Shown here: positions 1 to 7,111 of the stretch, piece after piece
How positions within the stretch are numbered: position 1 is the first letter of the stretch
Layout of the letters: every line of letters begins with the position of its first letter
From: JBAZDV01 sp041669745
GTDB lineage: Archaea; Thermoplasmatota; Thermoplasmata; Methanomassiliicoccales; Methanomethylophilaceae
NCBI GenBank assembly: GCA_041669745.1
Contig: JBAYAO010000023.1
Location: forward strand, 1 to 17,133
Length of the DNA stretch: 17,133 nucleotides
Direction: 5' to 3'
Notes under the pieces: generated by a model
Databases searched by the model: none
Told to the model about the DNA's origin: nothing
The model's input: only the letters and a program-made list of their open reading frames with translations
Translations under genes and position numbers: made by a program

Positions 1-225
1 ATAGACGAAGAGAAGGTGAGGATGGCCGAAGACTGCGAAAGGACCATCAGGATGAATACCGGCGTCAGACAGCTGCGCATAAAGTTCAGGGAAGAAGAGG
101 CGGTTCTGCTTACCGATCCCGACGAGATATGTAAATTGGATGACAACCGCGACCTTGTCAGAAAGATACTGCGTACGAAAGGAGTGGAATCGATAAGGAT
201 CGATCCCGACGGATATACAGGGTGA
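1..225 (+). CDS. LarE-like ATP-dependent sacrificial sulfur transferase, C-terminal fragment
   Basis: The reading frame is open from base 1 to the TGA at 223-225, so this is the 3' end of a gene that begins outside the window; 74 codons are visible. The GTG at 16 is probably internal, because the frame runs on upstream of it and no promoter can be seen. The tail 'KGVESIRIDPDGYTG' resembles the end of the LarE/TIGR00268 family, which typically finishes with Gly-Phe-x-x-Val-x-Leu-Asp-x-x-Gly-Tyr-x-x-Gly. The preceding R-I-K-F strand and the 'DDNRDLVRKIL' helix fit the same C-terminal domain. LarE proteins are PP-loop enzymes that give sulfur to the nickel-pincer cofactor of lactate racemase or related cofactors. 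The PP-loop and the sulfur-donor cysteine would lie outside the window, so activity cannot be judged. The call rests on a short match from memory and is moderate. Confidence 0.5.
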   Translation: MDEEKVRMAEDCERTIRMNTGVRQLRIKFREEEAVLLTDPDEICKLDDNRDLVRKILRTKGVESIRIDPDGYTG

Positions 226-238
226 GAAGAAGACGGTA

Positions 239-290
239 ACAAGAGACGATCGAATCTTTTGGATTCGATTGCAAGGGGATCGTCTCTTGT
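239..290. terminator. Bidirectional terminator-like hairpin between convergent genes
   Basis: A 12-bp perfect stem pairs 239-250 (acaagagacgat) with 279-290 (atcgtctcttgt). It continues into an inner 6-bp stem, 251-256 (cgaatc) with 262-267 (gattcg), with loop ttttg and a right-side bulge at 268-278. It lies between the convergent ends of the LarE-like gene and ppx, and both outward sides are pyrimidine- or T-containing. That position suits a shared terminator. Archaeal termination depends mostly on T tracts, so the hairpin could instead protect 3' ends. Confidence 0.5.
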
Positions 291-314
291 GTTGAGGTGG
301 TGATGTCGATATCC

Positions 315-1862
315 CTATTTATTATCATTCTTTACATATGTTAACTCTTTTTGCTCCAATCGCAGCTGTTTTCCGAACACCGCCTTGAAATTATTCCTCA
401 GATCTTCCAGTTTCCAGATTTCCATGCCGATGTCATCATCCGAATACAATTTCAGAACAATCTCACCGTCACTGATGTCGATATCCAAGTCCTTCACCGA
501 TCTGGTATGATGTCTGTCCATGGAATCGGCCATTCTGAGTATCATTACACATTTTATGATATCAGGTATATCCTTGCAGTTCGATTCTGCGAAAAGCGAC
601 TCGTCGCCCGATGGGAATCTCTTGTGGTGGAAACGTACCACCAGTGCGATGAAATTGATCTCCCTGTAGTCGAAGCCTAGCATATTGGAGTTCACTATTA
701 TGTTATAGGAGTTTACGTGGTGCTTTTGATAATTGAAAAATTCACCTATGTCGTGAAGAACGGCGGCATAACCCAGTAGCGATCTTTTTTCGTCGTCCAT
801 CTTGTGCAGTCCGAGTGCCTTCATGCGGTCGAATATCAAAAAAGCCTTGTCCTTCACCTCTTCAGCATGTATCCGATCATACTGGCATCTTGTTGCCAGA
901 GCCTTTACGGAAGATTCTCTGACATCAAAATTCACTATTCCGTGGTTGAGTAGGTAATCTATCTTCATTCCCTCCTTCAAGCCCGAATGACTGATTTCAA
1001 GTACTTGTATGCCGAATCTCGACATCAATTCCTCGGCGATCGCACCACCGGCAATGATAATATCTATCCGGTTCTGTCCCATCTTCGGCATCTTCGAACG
1101 TTGTTCGGAATCCATCTTTCTCAGCTTTGGCATCAACGACTTCAATTCGTCTAGTGTGAAATACGAGGAATCGCCGTTCCTCTGTTCGGAACAGAGGTCC
1201 GCCAAGGTCTCCAATGTTCCCGATGAGCCTATAGCTCTGACAAAACCCATCTCCCTTATTCTCTTGGATGCACGATAGGAGTTGAGGTAGACGTTCCGTT
1301 GATAGCTTTTATACTCCTCGTCAGAAACGGGCTCATTGGTGTCGAAGGGGAAACTGTATGAGAATCTAACGGCCCCTACGGGCAGACTATCAAGATAAAG
1401 GTACTCCCTTCCGTTGGAGATCGATACCTCGGTGCTTCCTCCGCCGATGTCAATCAATAACGTGTTCTCTTTGGGACCGAAGGCCCCCAGAACACCGAGT
1501 CTGATCAATCTTGCCTCCTCTTCGCCTGGAATGACCCTCACATCGAGACCACCGGAGCACAGTGCGTCCAGAAGTTCCGATCTGTTCGCCGCCTCTCTCG
1601 CTGCGCATGTGGCAAATGCTATGATCTCCGACGCACCCAGACTCTTTGCGACGGTTGTGAATCTGTCCATGACTAAACGGCATCTGTCGATCGCATCGCG
1701 ATCTATCCTCCCAAGTTTGTAGAGACTTTCACCCAAACGGATCGATTGCTTGTCGTGGAAAATCTCCACACCCATCGTATCCGGGATGAAATCCACGACA
1801 AGCAGGTGTATCGAGTTCGTACCTATGTCCATGAATCCGACAATCTTGTGGTCGTCATTCAT
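315..1862 (-). CDS. ppx: Exopolyphosphatase, Ppx/GppA family with C-terminal HD domain
   Basis: Ppx removes terminal phosphates from polyphosphate in the cytoplasm; GppA relatives hydrolyse pppGpp. The 515-residue length matches the long E. coli-type Ppx. The N-terminal ASKHA fold shows the first phosphate motif 'DIGTNSIHLLV' at residues 12-22, the acidic catalytic stretch 'GEEEARLI' at 113-120, the second phosphate motif 'LLIDIGGGSTEV' at 135-146, and the 'GSSGTLETLADL' loop near 212. The C-terminal half carries an HD-type helical domain with His370-Asp371 and His381-His382. The start ATG at 1862 overlaps the end of ppk1 by 8 bases (ATGAATGA), so translation is probably coupled to ppk1. Adjacent synthesis and degradation genes support the exopolyphosphatase call over GppA. 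The two subfamilies are hard to separate by sequence alone. Confidence 0.92.
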   Translation of the reverse strand: MNDDHKIVGFMDIGTNSIHLLVVDFIPDTMGVEIFHDKQSIRLGESLYKLGRIDRDAIDRCRLVMDRFTTVAKSLGASEIIAFATCAAREAANRSELLDALCSGGLDVRVIPGEEEARLIRLGVLGAFGPKENTLLIDIGGGSTEVSISNGREYLYLDSLPVGAVRFSYSFPFDTNEPVSDEEYKSYQRNVYLNSYRASKRIREMGFVRAIGSSGTLETLADLCSEQRNGDSSYFTLDELKSLMPKLRKMDSEQRSKMPKMGQNRIDIIIAGGAIAEELMSRFGIQVLEISHSGLKEGMKIDYLLNHGIVNFDVRESSVKALATRCQYDRIHAEEVKDKAFLIFDRMKALGLHKMDDEKRSLLGYAAVLHDIGEFFNYQKHHVNSYNIIVNSNMLGFDYREINFIALVVRFHHKRFPSGDESLFAESNCKDIPDIIKCVMILRMADSMDRHHTRSVKDLDIDISDGEIVLKLYSDDDIGMEIWKLEDLRNNFKAVFGKQLRLEQKELTYVKNDNK

Positions 1863-3912
1863 GCCATATGCCTCTGTTATCTATGAACCACTGCTGGGAA
1901 CGCAGACTCTTCTCTCCGTTTTTGGATACCGGAACGTATGAACCGTCTGGTAGCAGCATCTTCGCTTTGACGTTGTCTGCGAGGCAGACCTTCAGGATGT
2001 TTTCGCGTATGGAGATCATCATCCTCTTATCCAGTATGGGATACAGAACCTCGACTCTGGCAATGAGATTCCTCGGCATCATATCAGATGATCCCATGTA
2101 CATCTCAGGTTCACCGTTGTTGTTGAAATAATATATCCTCGAATGTTCCAGAAATCTATCCACCACGCTGGTGACCCGGATGTTCTCAGATATGCCAGGT
2201 ATTCCGGGGCGAAGACAGCAGAGACCCCTGATGTTAAGTTCGATCTTCACGCCTGCGATGGATGCCTTGTAGAGTGCCACGATGATATTCCCGTCGACCA
2301 GACCGTTCGCCTTTATCATGATATGACCGTTCATGTGCTGTTCCTGGCATCTGATCTCTCTTTCTATCTTCTCGATCAGGGCATTCTTCAAAGTTATCGG
2401 TGCAACGAGCAGATGGTGATATTCTCTCGGGCCGAAATATCCTGTGAGTGCGTTGAAGAGTTCTCCGACATCCTCACCTATCTCCTGATTGGCTGTCAGG
2501 AATGAGATGTCGCTGTACTGCCTCGCGGTACTGACGTTGTAATTACCGGAACTCAGATGGGTGTACCTGACCAGAGATTTGTTCTCGAGTCTCACGACCT
2601 GCAGTAATTTTGAATGCACCTTCAGTTCCAGCGGACCATATACCACATGGACGCCGATCTTCTCAAGGTCCTTGGCCCATTGGATATTCCTGTTCTCATC
2701 GAATTTGGCACGAAGTTCCATGAGAACGGAAACAGTTTTCCCTCTTTCTCTGGCGACCTTCAGTGCCTGAAAGATCGAAGGGTCCTTTCCGACCCTGTAG
2801 AGACATATCTTTATGCTCTGCACGGCAGGGTCTATCGCGGAATCATGGATCAGACGTATTATGGTGTTGAATGATTCATAGGGATGAAAAAGTATCCAAT
2901 CCTTCTCCTTTACGGCATCGAAGAGACTGATGTCGTCTGACAGCTCCTGAGGTGTATATGGGATGTATGGTTTTTCCTTCAACTGCGGTATGTTGAGGTC
3001 CGCGATCTCCCACAGACCGGAAAGAAATATCACATCCTTGTTATTCAATACCTGCAGTGGCATCAATTTCAGGTTTTTTGCAAAAAGCTTAGCCATGTCC
3101 TTCGGCATACTGCTTTCAACACACATTCTCACGGGAAAACCGGTGTCGCGGTTTTCAAGACTCTCTTCGACTGCAGACATGAGATCGCAGGCCTCATCTA
3201 TAGTGACCTTCACATCCGCATTCCTTGTGACACTGAACGCATATGAGCCGCATATCTCGATACCTGGGAAGAGCATTGAAGCGGAATCTTTGATGATATC
3301 TTCCAAAAGCATGTATTCTCTGGAATTGTCGTTCGAAGGTATCTGAATGAATCTGTTGAAAGTGCTGATGGGCACCTTGACCCTTGCATAGACTATATCG
3401 CCGTCCCTTTTTAGCTTGAAAGCGAGGTTCAGGGAATTATTCGATATGAAAGGAAAAGGATGCGATACGTCGAGTGCCAAAGGTGTTAGCAGCGCATGTA
3501 TTCTAGTCCTGTAGAAGGATGAACTCCACTCACGTTGCTCCTCTGTGAGCTCGGATAGCTTCTTTATCTTGACCCCGGCATCGGAAAGTTCCCTCTTTAT
3601 GTTCTTCCAGCACACCTCGTACCTTCTGATGAGCTCCTTTACGGTTTTCGATATCTCATCCATGAGCAGATCACGGTCAACATAGTCTGGCATTATAGAC
3701 GACATGCCCGTCGTGGTCTGAAGCATGAGTCCAGGAACGCGGATCATGTAGAACTCATCCAGGTTGTTGTAGCAGATCGCCAGGAATTTCACTCTCTCCA
3801 GTACGGGAACATCCTTGTTCTCGGCTTCGCACAAACATCTCCGATTGAATTCCAACCAGGACATTTCTCTATTTATGTAGAATTTCTGGTCGTAAAGGTT
3901 GACGTCAGACAT
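1855..3912 (-). CDS. ppk1: Polyphosphate kinase 1
   Basis: PPK1 reversibly polymerises the gamma phosphate of ATP into inorganic polyphosphate. The 685-residue protein has all four PPK1 parts: an N-terminal helical domain starting 'INREMSWLEFNRR' (residues 13-25), the head domain, and two phospholipase-D-like catalytic domains. Key signatures are 'FHPYESF' at 342-348, 'LRAKFDE' at 400-406, the autophosphorylated histidine His433 in 'LKVHSKLLQV', 'THLSSGNYN' at 451-459, 'IRGLCCLRPG' at 561-570, and the second catalytic histidine His590 in 'VVDRFLEHSRIYYF'. The family signatures are intact, so it should be active. It follows hisD by 31 bases and overlaps ppx by 8. PPK1 is patchy in archaea and is probably an old acquisition from bacteria, which is inference. 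The start is supported by GAGG four bases upstream. Confidence 0.96.
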   Translation of the reverse strand: MSDVNLYDQKFYINREMSWLEFNRRCLCEAENKDVPVLERVKFLAICYNNLDEFYMIRVPGLMLQTTTGMSSIMPDYVDRDLLMDEISKTVKELIRRYEVCWKNIKRELSDAGVKIKKLSELTEEQREWSSSFYRTRIHALLTPLALDVSHPFPFISNNSLNLAFKLKRDGDIVYARVKVPISTFNRFIQIPSNDNSREYMLLEDIIKDSASMLFPGIEICGSYAFSVTRNADVKVTIDEACDLMSAVEESLENRDTGFPVRMCVESSMPKDMAKLFAKNLKLMPLQVLNNKDVIFLSGLWEIADLNIPQLKEKPYIPYTPQELSDDISLFDAVKEKDWILFHPYESFNTIIRLIHDSAIDPAVQSIKICLYRVGKDPSIFQALKVARERGKTVSVLMELRAKFDENRNIQWAKDLEKIGVHVVYGPLELKVHSKLLQVVRLENKSLVRYTHLSSGNYNVSTARQYSDISFLTANQEIGEDVGELFNALTGYFGPREYHHLLVAPITLKNALIEKIEREIRCQEQHMNGHIMIKANGLVDGNIIVALYKASIAGVKIELNIRGLCCLRPGIPGISENIRVTSVVDRFLEHSRIYYFNNNGEPEMYMGSSDMMPRNLIARVEVLYPILDKRMMISIRENILKVCLADNVKAKMLLPDGSYVPVSKNGEKSLRSQQWFIDNRGIWHE

Positions 3913-3916
3913 TTAT

Positions 3917-3941
3917 CCTCTTTGTCGGTGCTCCGATATAC
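3917..3941 (-). promoter_or_regulatory. Ribosome-binding site and possible internal promoter for ppk1
   Basis: On the minus strand a GAGG (3920-3917) lies four bases before the ppk1 ATG. A GTATAT box (3941-3936) is centred about 26 bases before it and begins just after the hisD stop codon. The RBS favours expression as part of a hisD-ppk1-ppx transcript. The TATA-like box would allow separate expression of the polyphosphate pair. Both readings come from short motifs only. Confidence 0.35.
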
Positions 3942-3943
3942 TA

Positions 3944-5236
3944 TCAGGGTCCGTCATCAATTCGATCCTTCCCGGGGGATCTTACCGATTTGCCACATCT
4001 GATCCTGACCGAGTCGCAGTGGGCGTTCAATCCTTCAGCCGTGGATATCGTCTCGATCGTGGGCGCAAGTGATTCCAGTCCATCCCTGGTTATTATCTGG
4101 ACAGTCGATGTCTTACGAAAATGCGCCACATTCAATCCAGAGGAGACTTTGGCATTTCCCGCGGTCGGAAGAATGTGATTGGTTCCTGACGCGTAATCTC
4201 CTGCAGCTACAGGCGTATATGGTCCCACGAATATCGATCCCGCGTTCCTTACCTTTGACAGGGTGTCCAAAACATCGGCTGTCTGTATGGAGAGATGTTC
4301 GGGGGCCATCTCGTTTATTATCTCGATCCCGTGGTCCAGGGAGTTGCATATGACGTATCCGGAATTGTCCAGGGCAGCCTCTATTATCTTTATCCTCGGA
4401 GCTTTCCCCAGCATGATTCCTATTTCTTTTCCGACGTTGTCCGCAAGTGTCTTGTCGGGTGTGACAAGTATCGCGGCTGAGGAAGGATCATGTTCGGTCT
4501 GCGCCAGTATGTCAGCAGCAATAAACCTGGGATCTCCGGTAGAATCGGCTATTATACCGATTTCACTGGGTCCTGCTGGGAAATCTATCTCCACCGTGTT
4601 GCGCAGAAGCGTTTTCGCGGCCGTGACGTATATATTTCCAGGCCCGACTATCTTCTGGACAGGTTCGATGGTCTCCGTACCCAATGCCATTCCCGCAATG
4701 GCCTGAACCCCGCCGATGCAGTATATCTCATCCGCACCGGCTATGTCCATTGCGACGAGCGTTATCGGATTGATCGGAGGTGGTGTGCAGCATACGACCT
4801 CATCCACCCCGGCAACGCGTGCGGGGATGATGCTCATGAGGGCAGTTGAGGGGTAGGATGCCCTTCCGCCCGGGATGTAACAGCCTATTCTTTCCAAGGG
4901 GGTGCTTTTCACCCCCAAGGTGATTCCATGTTCAACTTCCCTCAGCCAGAGATCGTCTGGCAATTGCATCTCATGAAAGCGCTGGATGTTAAAGGCGGCG
5001 GTCTCCAGTTCCTCGACGACGTTCGGATCCACCTTCTCATACGCCGCCTCTATCTCCTCGCGTGTGACCTCCAGTCTTCGAAGCTTCGTTTTATCGAATT
5101 TTTCTGTCAGCTCTAACAGCGCTTTGTCGCCATCCCGCCTGACACTCTCGATTATGTCCGATACCGTATCCAGGACATTATCGATCTTGGAAGTACGGTT
5201 TTTCTGCCAAAATCCTTCCTCGAGTTGTTGCCACAT
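3944..5236 (-). CDS. hisD: Histidinol dehydrogenase
   Basis: HisD catalyses the last two steps of histidine biosynthesis, oxidising L-histidinol to L-histidine with two NAD+ through a histidinaldehyde intermediate. The 430 residues fit the family. Zinc ligands match the E. coli enzyme: Gln246 and His249 in 'AQTEHDPSS', Asp347 in 'AAGDYASGTNHILPT', and His406 in 'LNAHCDSV'. The catalytic Glu313-His314 pair lies in 'MAPEHLSIQT'. Other signatures are 'CYIPGGRASYPS' (119-130), 'KIVGPGNIYVTAAK' (195-208) and 'DFPAGPSEIG' (218-227). No other his gene is visible here, so it is an isolated copy, as is common in archaea with scattered his genes. It heads the minus-strand run hisD-ppk1-ppx. A TATA-like box 27 bases upstream suggests a leaderless transcript. 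Confidence 0.97.
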   Translation of the reverse strand: MWQQLEEGFWQKNRTSKIDNVLDTVSDIIESVRRDGDKALLELTEKFDKTKLRRLEVTREEIEAAYEKVDPNVVEELETAAFNIQRFHEMQLPDDLWLREVEHGITLGVKSTPLERIGCYIPGGRASYPSTALMSIIPARVAGVDEVVCCTPPPINPITLVAMDIAGADEIYCIGGVQAIAGMALGTETIEPVQKIVGPGNIYVTAAKTLLRNTVEIDFPAGPSEIGIIADSTGDPRFIAADILAQTEHDPSSAAILVTPDKTLADNVGKEIGIMLGKAPRIKIIEAALDNSGYVICNSLDHGIEIINEMAPEHLSIQTADVLDTLSKVRNAGSIFVGPYTPVAAGDYASGTNHILPTAGNAKVSSGLNVAHFRKTSTVQIITRDGLESLAPTIETISTAEGLNAHCDSVRIRCGKSVRSPGKDRIDDGP

Positions 5237-5259
5237 ACGAGTTCGATTGTCGAGGTATG

Positions 5260-5266
5260 ATTTAAA
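5260..5266 (-). promoter_or_regulatory. TATA-like box of hisD
   Basis: The minus strand reads CTTTAAATC, centred about 27 bases before the hisD ATG at 5236. That spacing puts transcription initiation at or near the start codon, as in leaderless archaeal mRNAs. No Shine-Dalgarno sequence precedes the ATG. Confidence 0.5.
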
Positions 5267-5281
5267 GAATTGTCCTGAAAC

Positions 5282-5310
5282 GTGCGTCAGCGCGGCTTCC
5301 GCGTGCGCAC
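5282..5310. promoter_or_regulatory. Interrupted inverted repeat between the two divergent promoters
   Basis: Outer arms gtgcg (5282-5286) and cgcac (5306-5310) flank a 5-bp inner hairpin cgcgg-ctt-ccgcg (5291-5303). It is GC-rich within an AT-rich promoter zone, directly abuts the plus-strand TATA-like box, and lies behind the hisD box. This is the place expected for an operator or regulator site acting on both directions. No regulator is assigned. Confidence 0.35.
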
Positions 5311-5320
5311 TATTTAATAT
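5311..5320 (+). promoter_or_regulatory. TATA-like box of the secreted-protein/trkAH run
   Basis: The sequence tatttaatat is centred about 37 bases before the ATG at 5353, which would leave a short leader of about 10-12 bases. No clear Shine-Dalgarno sequence is present. It may drive the small membrane protein together with trkA and trkH, because the following gaps are short. Confidence 0.45.
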
Positions 5321-5352
5321 GATGGAATCTCAATCCGATTGCGGGAACACGC

Positions 5353-5742
5353 ATGAAGGTCTTCTACGCACTGGTACCGGTGATCGTTGTATGTCTCGTA
5401 TGTCTGGGTCTCGCAGGCGGTGTCTCTGCTGATACGGGTGCCCCGTCAGTCGACGAGATATTCATGGACGGCATCGACTATCCACCTTACACGGTCGGTA
5501 CGTTCTTGGATGATATGACGCTTCTGATAACGGATTCTGATTTCTCGACGTTCGACTTTTCCGACTTTGCAAGTTTTATCGTCGAAGACACGTTCATAGG
5601 TGACATATCGAGCGGTTCCATGGGCGTGGAAACGATAACCGATTCCTGGGTGAACATATTCTTCACCGTCTCCATAGCGATATGCCTCGTCTGCATCGTA
5701 TCCGCCGTACTGGCGGAAAGGGAATACAGGAAAATGTCCTAA
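5353..5742 (+). CDS. Small secreted or membrane-anchored acidic protein of unknown function
   Basis: I do not recognise a family. The 129 residues begin with a clear signal sequence: hydrophobic residues 4-22 and a likely cleavage site after Ala26 ('GGVSA'). The external part (about 27-99) is rich in Asp, Phe, Thr and Ser, for example 'SDFSTFDFSDFASF' near 62-75, and has almost no basic residues. A second hydrophobic segment at about 100-120 ('FFTVSIAICLVCIVSAVL') is followed by the basic tail 'EREYRKMS', which fits a stop-transfer anchor with the acidic domain outside. The gene starts 28 bases before trkA and shares its direction, so it may be co-transcribed with the potassium-uptake genes. 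A role in ion binding near the transporter is only a guess. The coding call itself is good because of the signal-anchor layout and the promoter. Confidence 0.75.
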   Translation: MKVFYALVPVIVVCLVCLGLAGGVSADTGAPSVDEIFMDGIDYPPYTVGTFLDDMTLLITDSDFSTFDFSDFASFIVEDTFIGDISSGSMGVETITDSWVNIFFTVSIAICLVCIVSAVLAEREYRKMS

Positions 5743-5770
5743 CGCATCTAACGGTACAAGAGTGGAAAAA

Positions 5771-7111
5771 ATGAACATAATCATTGTCGGAGCTGGGAGT
5801 GTCGGTTTTACGGTAGCGGAGGTGCTGAGCCCGGTGCACGATGTGCTCATCATCGAAGACGATATCGCCAAGGCGGAGACGGTCAAGGGCCTTTTGAATG
5901 TCTCAGTCCTTCATGAGGACGGCGCAAGTCCGAAGGTTCTGGAAGGTGCCATAATACGTCATCAGGCCGATGTCATGATATGCACCACATCCCGTGACGA
6001 GGAGAACCTCTTCATCGCGATGATAAGTAAGCGTATAAAAAGCACGATCAGAACGATTGCGAAAATAAGGGACCCGGACTACTTTATCAACACCTCCTCG
6101 GATGGGGTTGACCAAATAATCTCGCCAGAACTGATCACGTCCAACAAGATCGCCACACTTGCCCTTCTCGAGAATTCGGTGGATTACGAGGCCATCGAGT
6201 CAATGAATATGGGTCTTGCGACATTCGAGGTGACCGAAGAGCATACCAACGTCATCGGCAGGGTCGTCATCAATCTGAAACTGCCGGAAGAGTGCACTGT
6301 TGTCGCCATCTATCGCAACGACGACGTCATCCTGAATAATGAGACCACAGAGCTCCACATGGGCGATAAGATATGTGTTTTGGGGAGTCCGAAAGGCATC
6401 ACGGAATTCAATCAGATGATGGGTGTCGTACATGAGGCCGGCGAGATCGTGATAATGGGCGGAGGCATTGCGGGTTCGTACACAGCGAAGATCCTGGAGT
6501 CAAAGAAAAGATACATAAAACTGTTCGAACCCAACGCGGAAAGATGTAGGAAACTCGTAAGGGACTTCAATAACGTCATAGTGGTCAACGGAAGCTGTGT
6601 GGATCCGCATCTGCTGAGGTCGGAAAACATTGGAAGGGCTGACGTTCTCATAGCGAGTACGGATGTCGACGAGACGAATCTCTTAGCGTGCCTGATGGGT
6701 ATGAAACTGGGCGTCAAGAAGATAATCTCGAGATACTCGATGGTCGAGTATGAGGACATATTCGATTTCACCGGCATAGAGACCACGATCGGTTACCACC
6801 GGGTGGTAGCCAACGAGATAACCAAGACCCTGATATCCGACGAACAGGCCATCCTCAGGATGAAAAAGGAAGGAGAACTCTTCTTCAGTGTCAATCTTGA
6901 CTCGAGGTCCAAGATATGCGATGAGCATCTGGGCGATATCCGTTTGCCAGAAGGTGCACGTATAGCATGCATAATCCGCGATGAAAAAGCGATATATCCA
7001 CGTATGGACACCCAGTTCAAATCCGGTGACAAGGTCCTGGTTTTCACGTACAACGTCAATATCACCAAACTCGAAAAATTATTCGGTACAACGATCAACA
7101 TCAACGTATGA
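5771..7111 (+). CDS. trkA: TrkA-type potassium uptake regulatory subunit (double RCK)
   Basis: TrkA is the cytoplasmic NAD(H)-binding and nucleotide-sensing ring that gates the TrkH potassium channel. The protein has two tandem RCK units. The first Rossmann fold begins 'MNIIIVGAGSVG' with the acidic ribose-binding residues in 'VLIIEDD'. The second starts 'EIVIMGGGIAG' about residue 225 with 'LFEPN' as the acidic strand end. Each is followed by a TrkA_C-like domain, for example 'VVINLKLPEECTVVAIYRND' and, near the C-terminus, 'IRLPEGARIACIIRDE'. I prefer the ATG at 5771 (446 residues) over the in-frame GTG at 5762: the protein then starts at the conserved first beta strand, and GAGTGG at 5759-5764 can serve as the ribosome-binding site. 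The stop overlaps the trkH start in ATGA, implying coupled translation. Confidence 0.94.
   Translation: MNIIIVGAGSVGFTVAEVLSPVHDVLIIEDDIAKAETVKGLLNVSVLHEDGASPKVLEGAIIRHQADVMICTTSRDEENLFIAMISKRIKSTIRTIAKIRDPDYFINTSSDGVDQIISPELITSNKIATLALLENSVDYEAIESMNMGLATFEVTEEHTNVIGRVVINLKLPEECTVVAIYRNDDVILNNETTELHMGDKICVLGSPKGITEFNQMMGVVHEAGEIVIMGGGIAGSYTAKILESKKRYIKLFEPNAERCRKLVRDFNNVIVVNGSCVDPHLLRSENIGRADVLIASTDVDETNLLACLMGMKLGVKKIISRYSMVEYEDIFDFTGIETTIGYHRVVANEITKTLISDEQAILRMKKEGELFFSVNLDSRSKICDEHLGDIRLPEGARIACIIRDEKAIYPRMDTQFKSGDKVLVFTYNVNITKLEKLFGTTININV

Noticed and set aside
1..18. GTG at 16 as the start of a small complete gene
   Set aside because: The frame stays open to the window edge and the protein matches only the tail of a longer family, so a truncated gene is more likely.
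5446..5886. Minus-strand frame spanning the small secreted protein and the trkA start
   Set aside because: It crosses two good plus-strand genes and encodes no recognisable fold; the plus-strand signal peptide and RCK motifs are far stronger.
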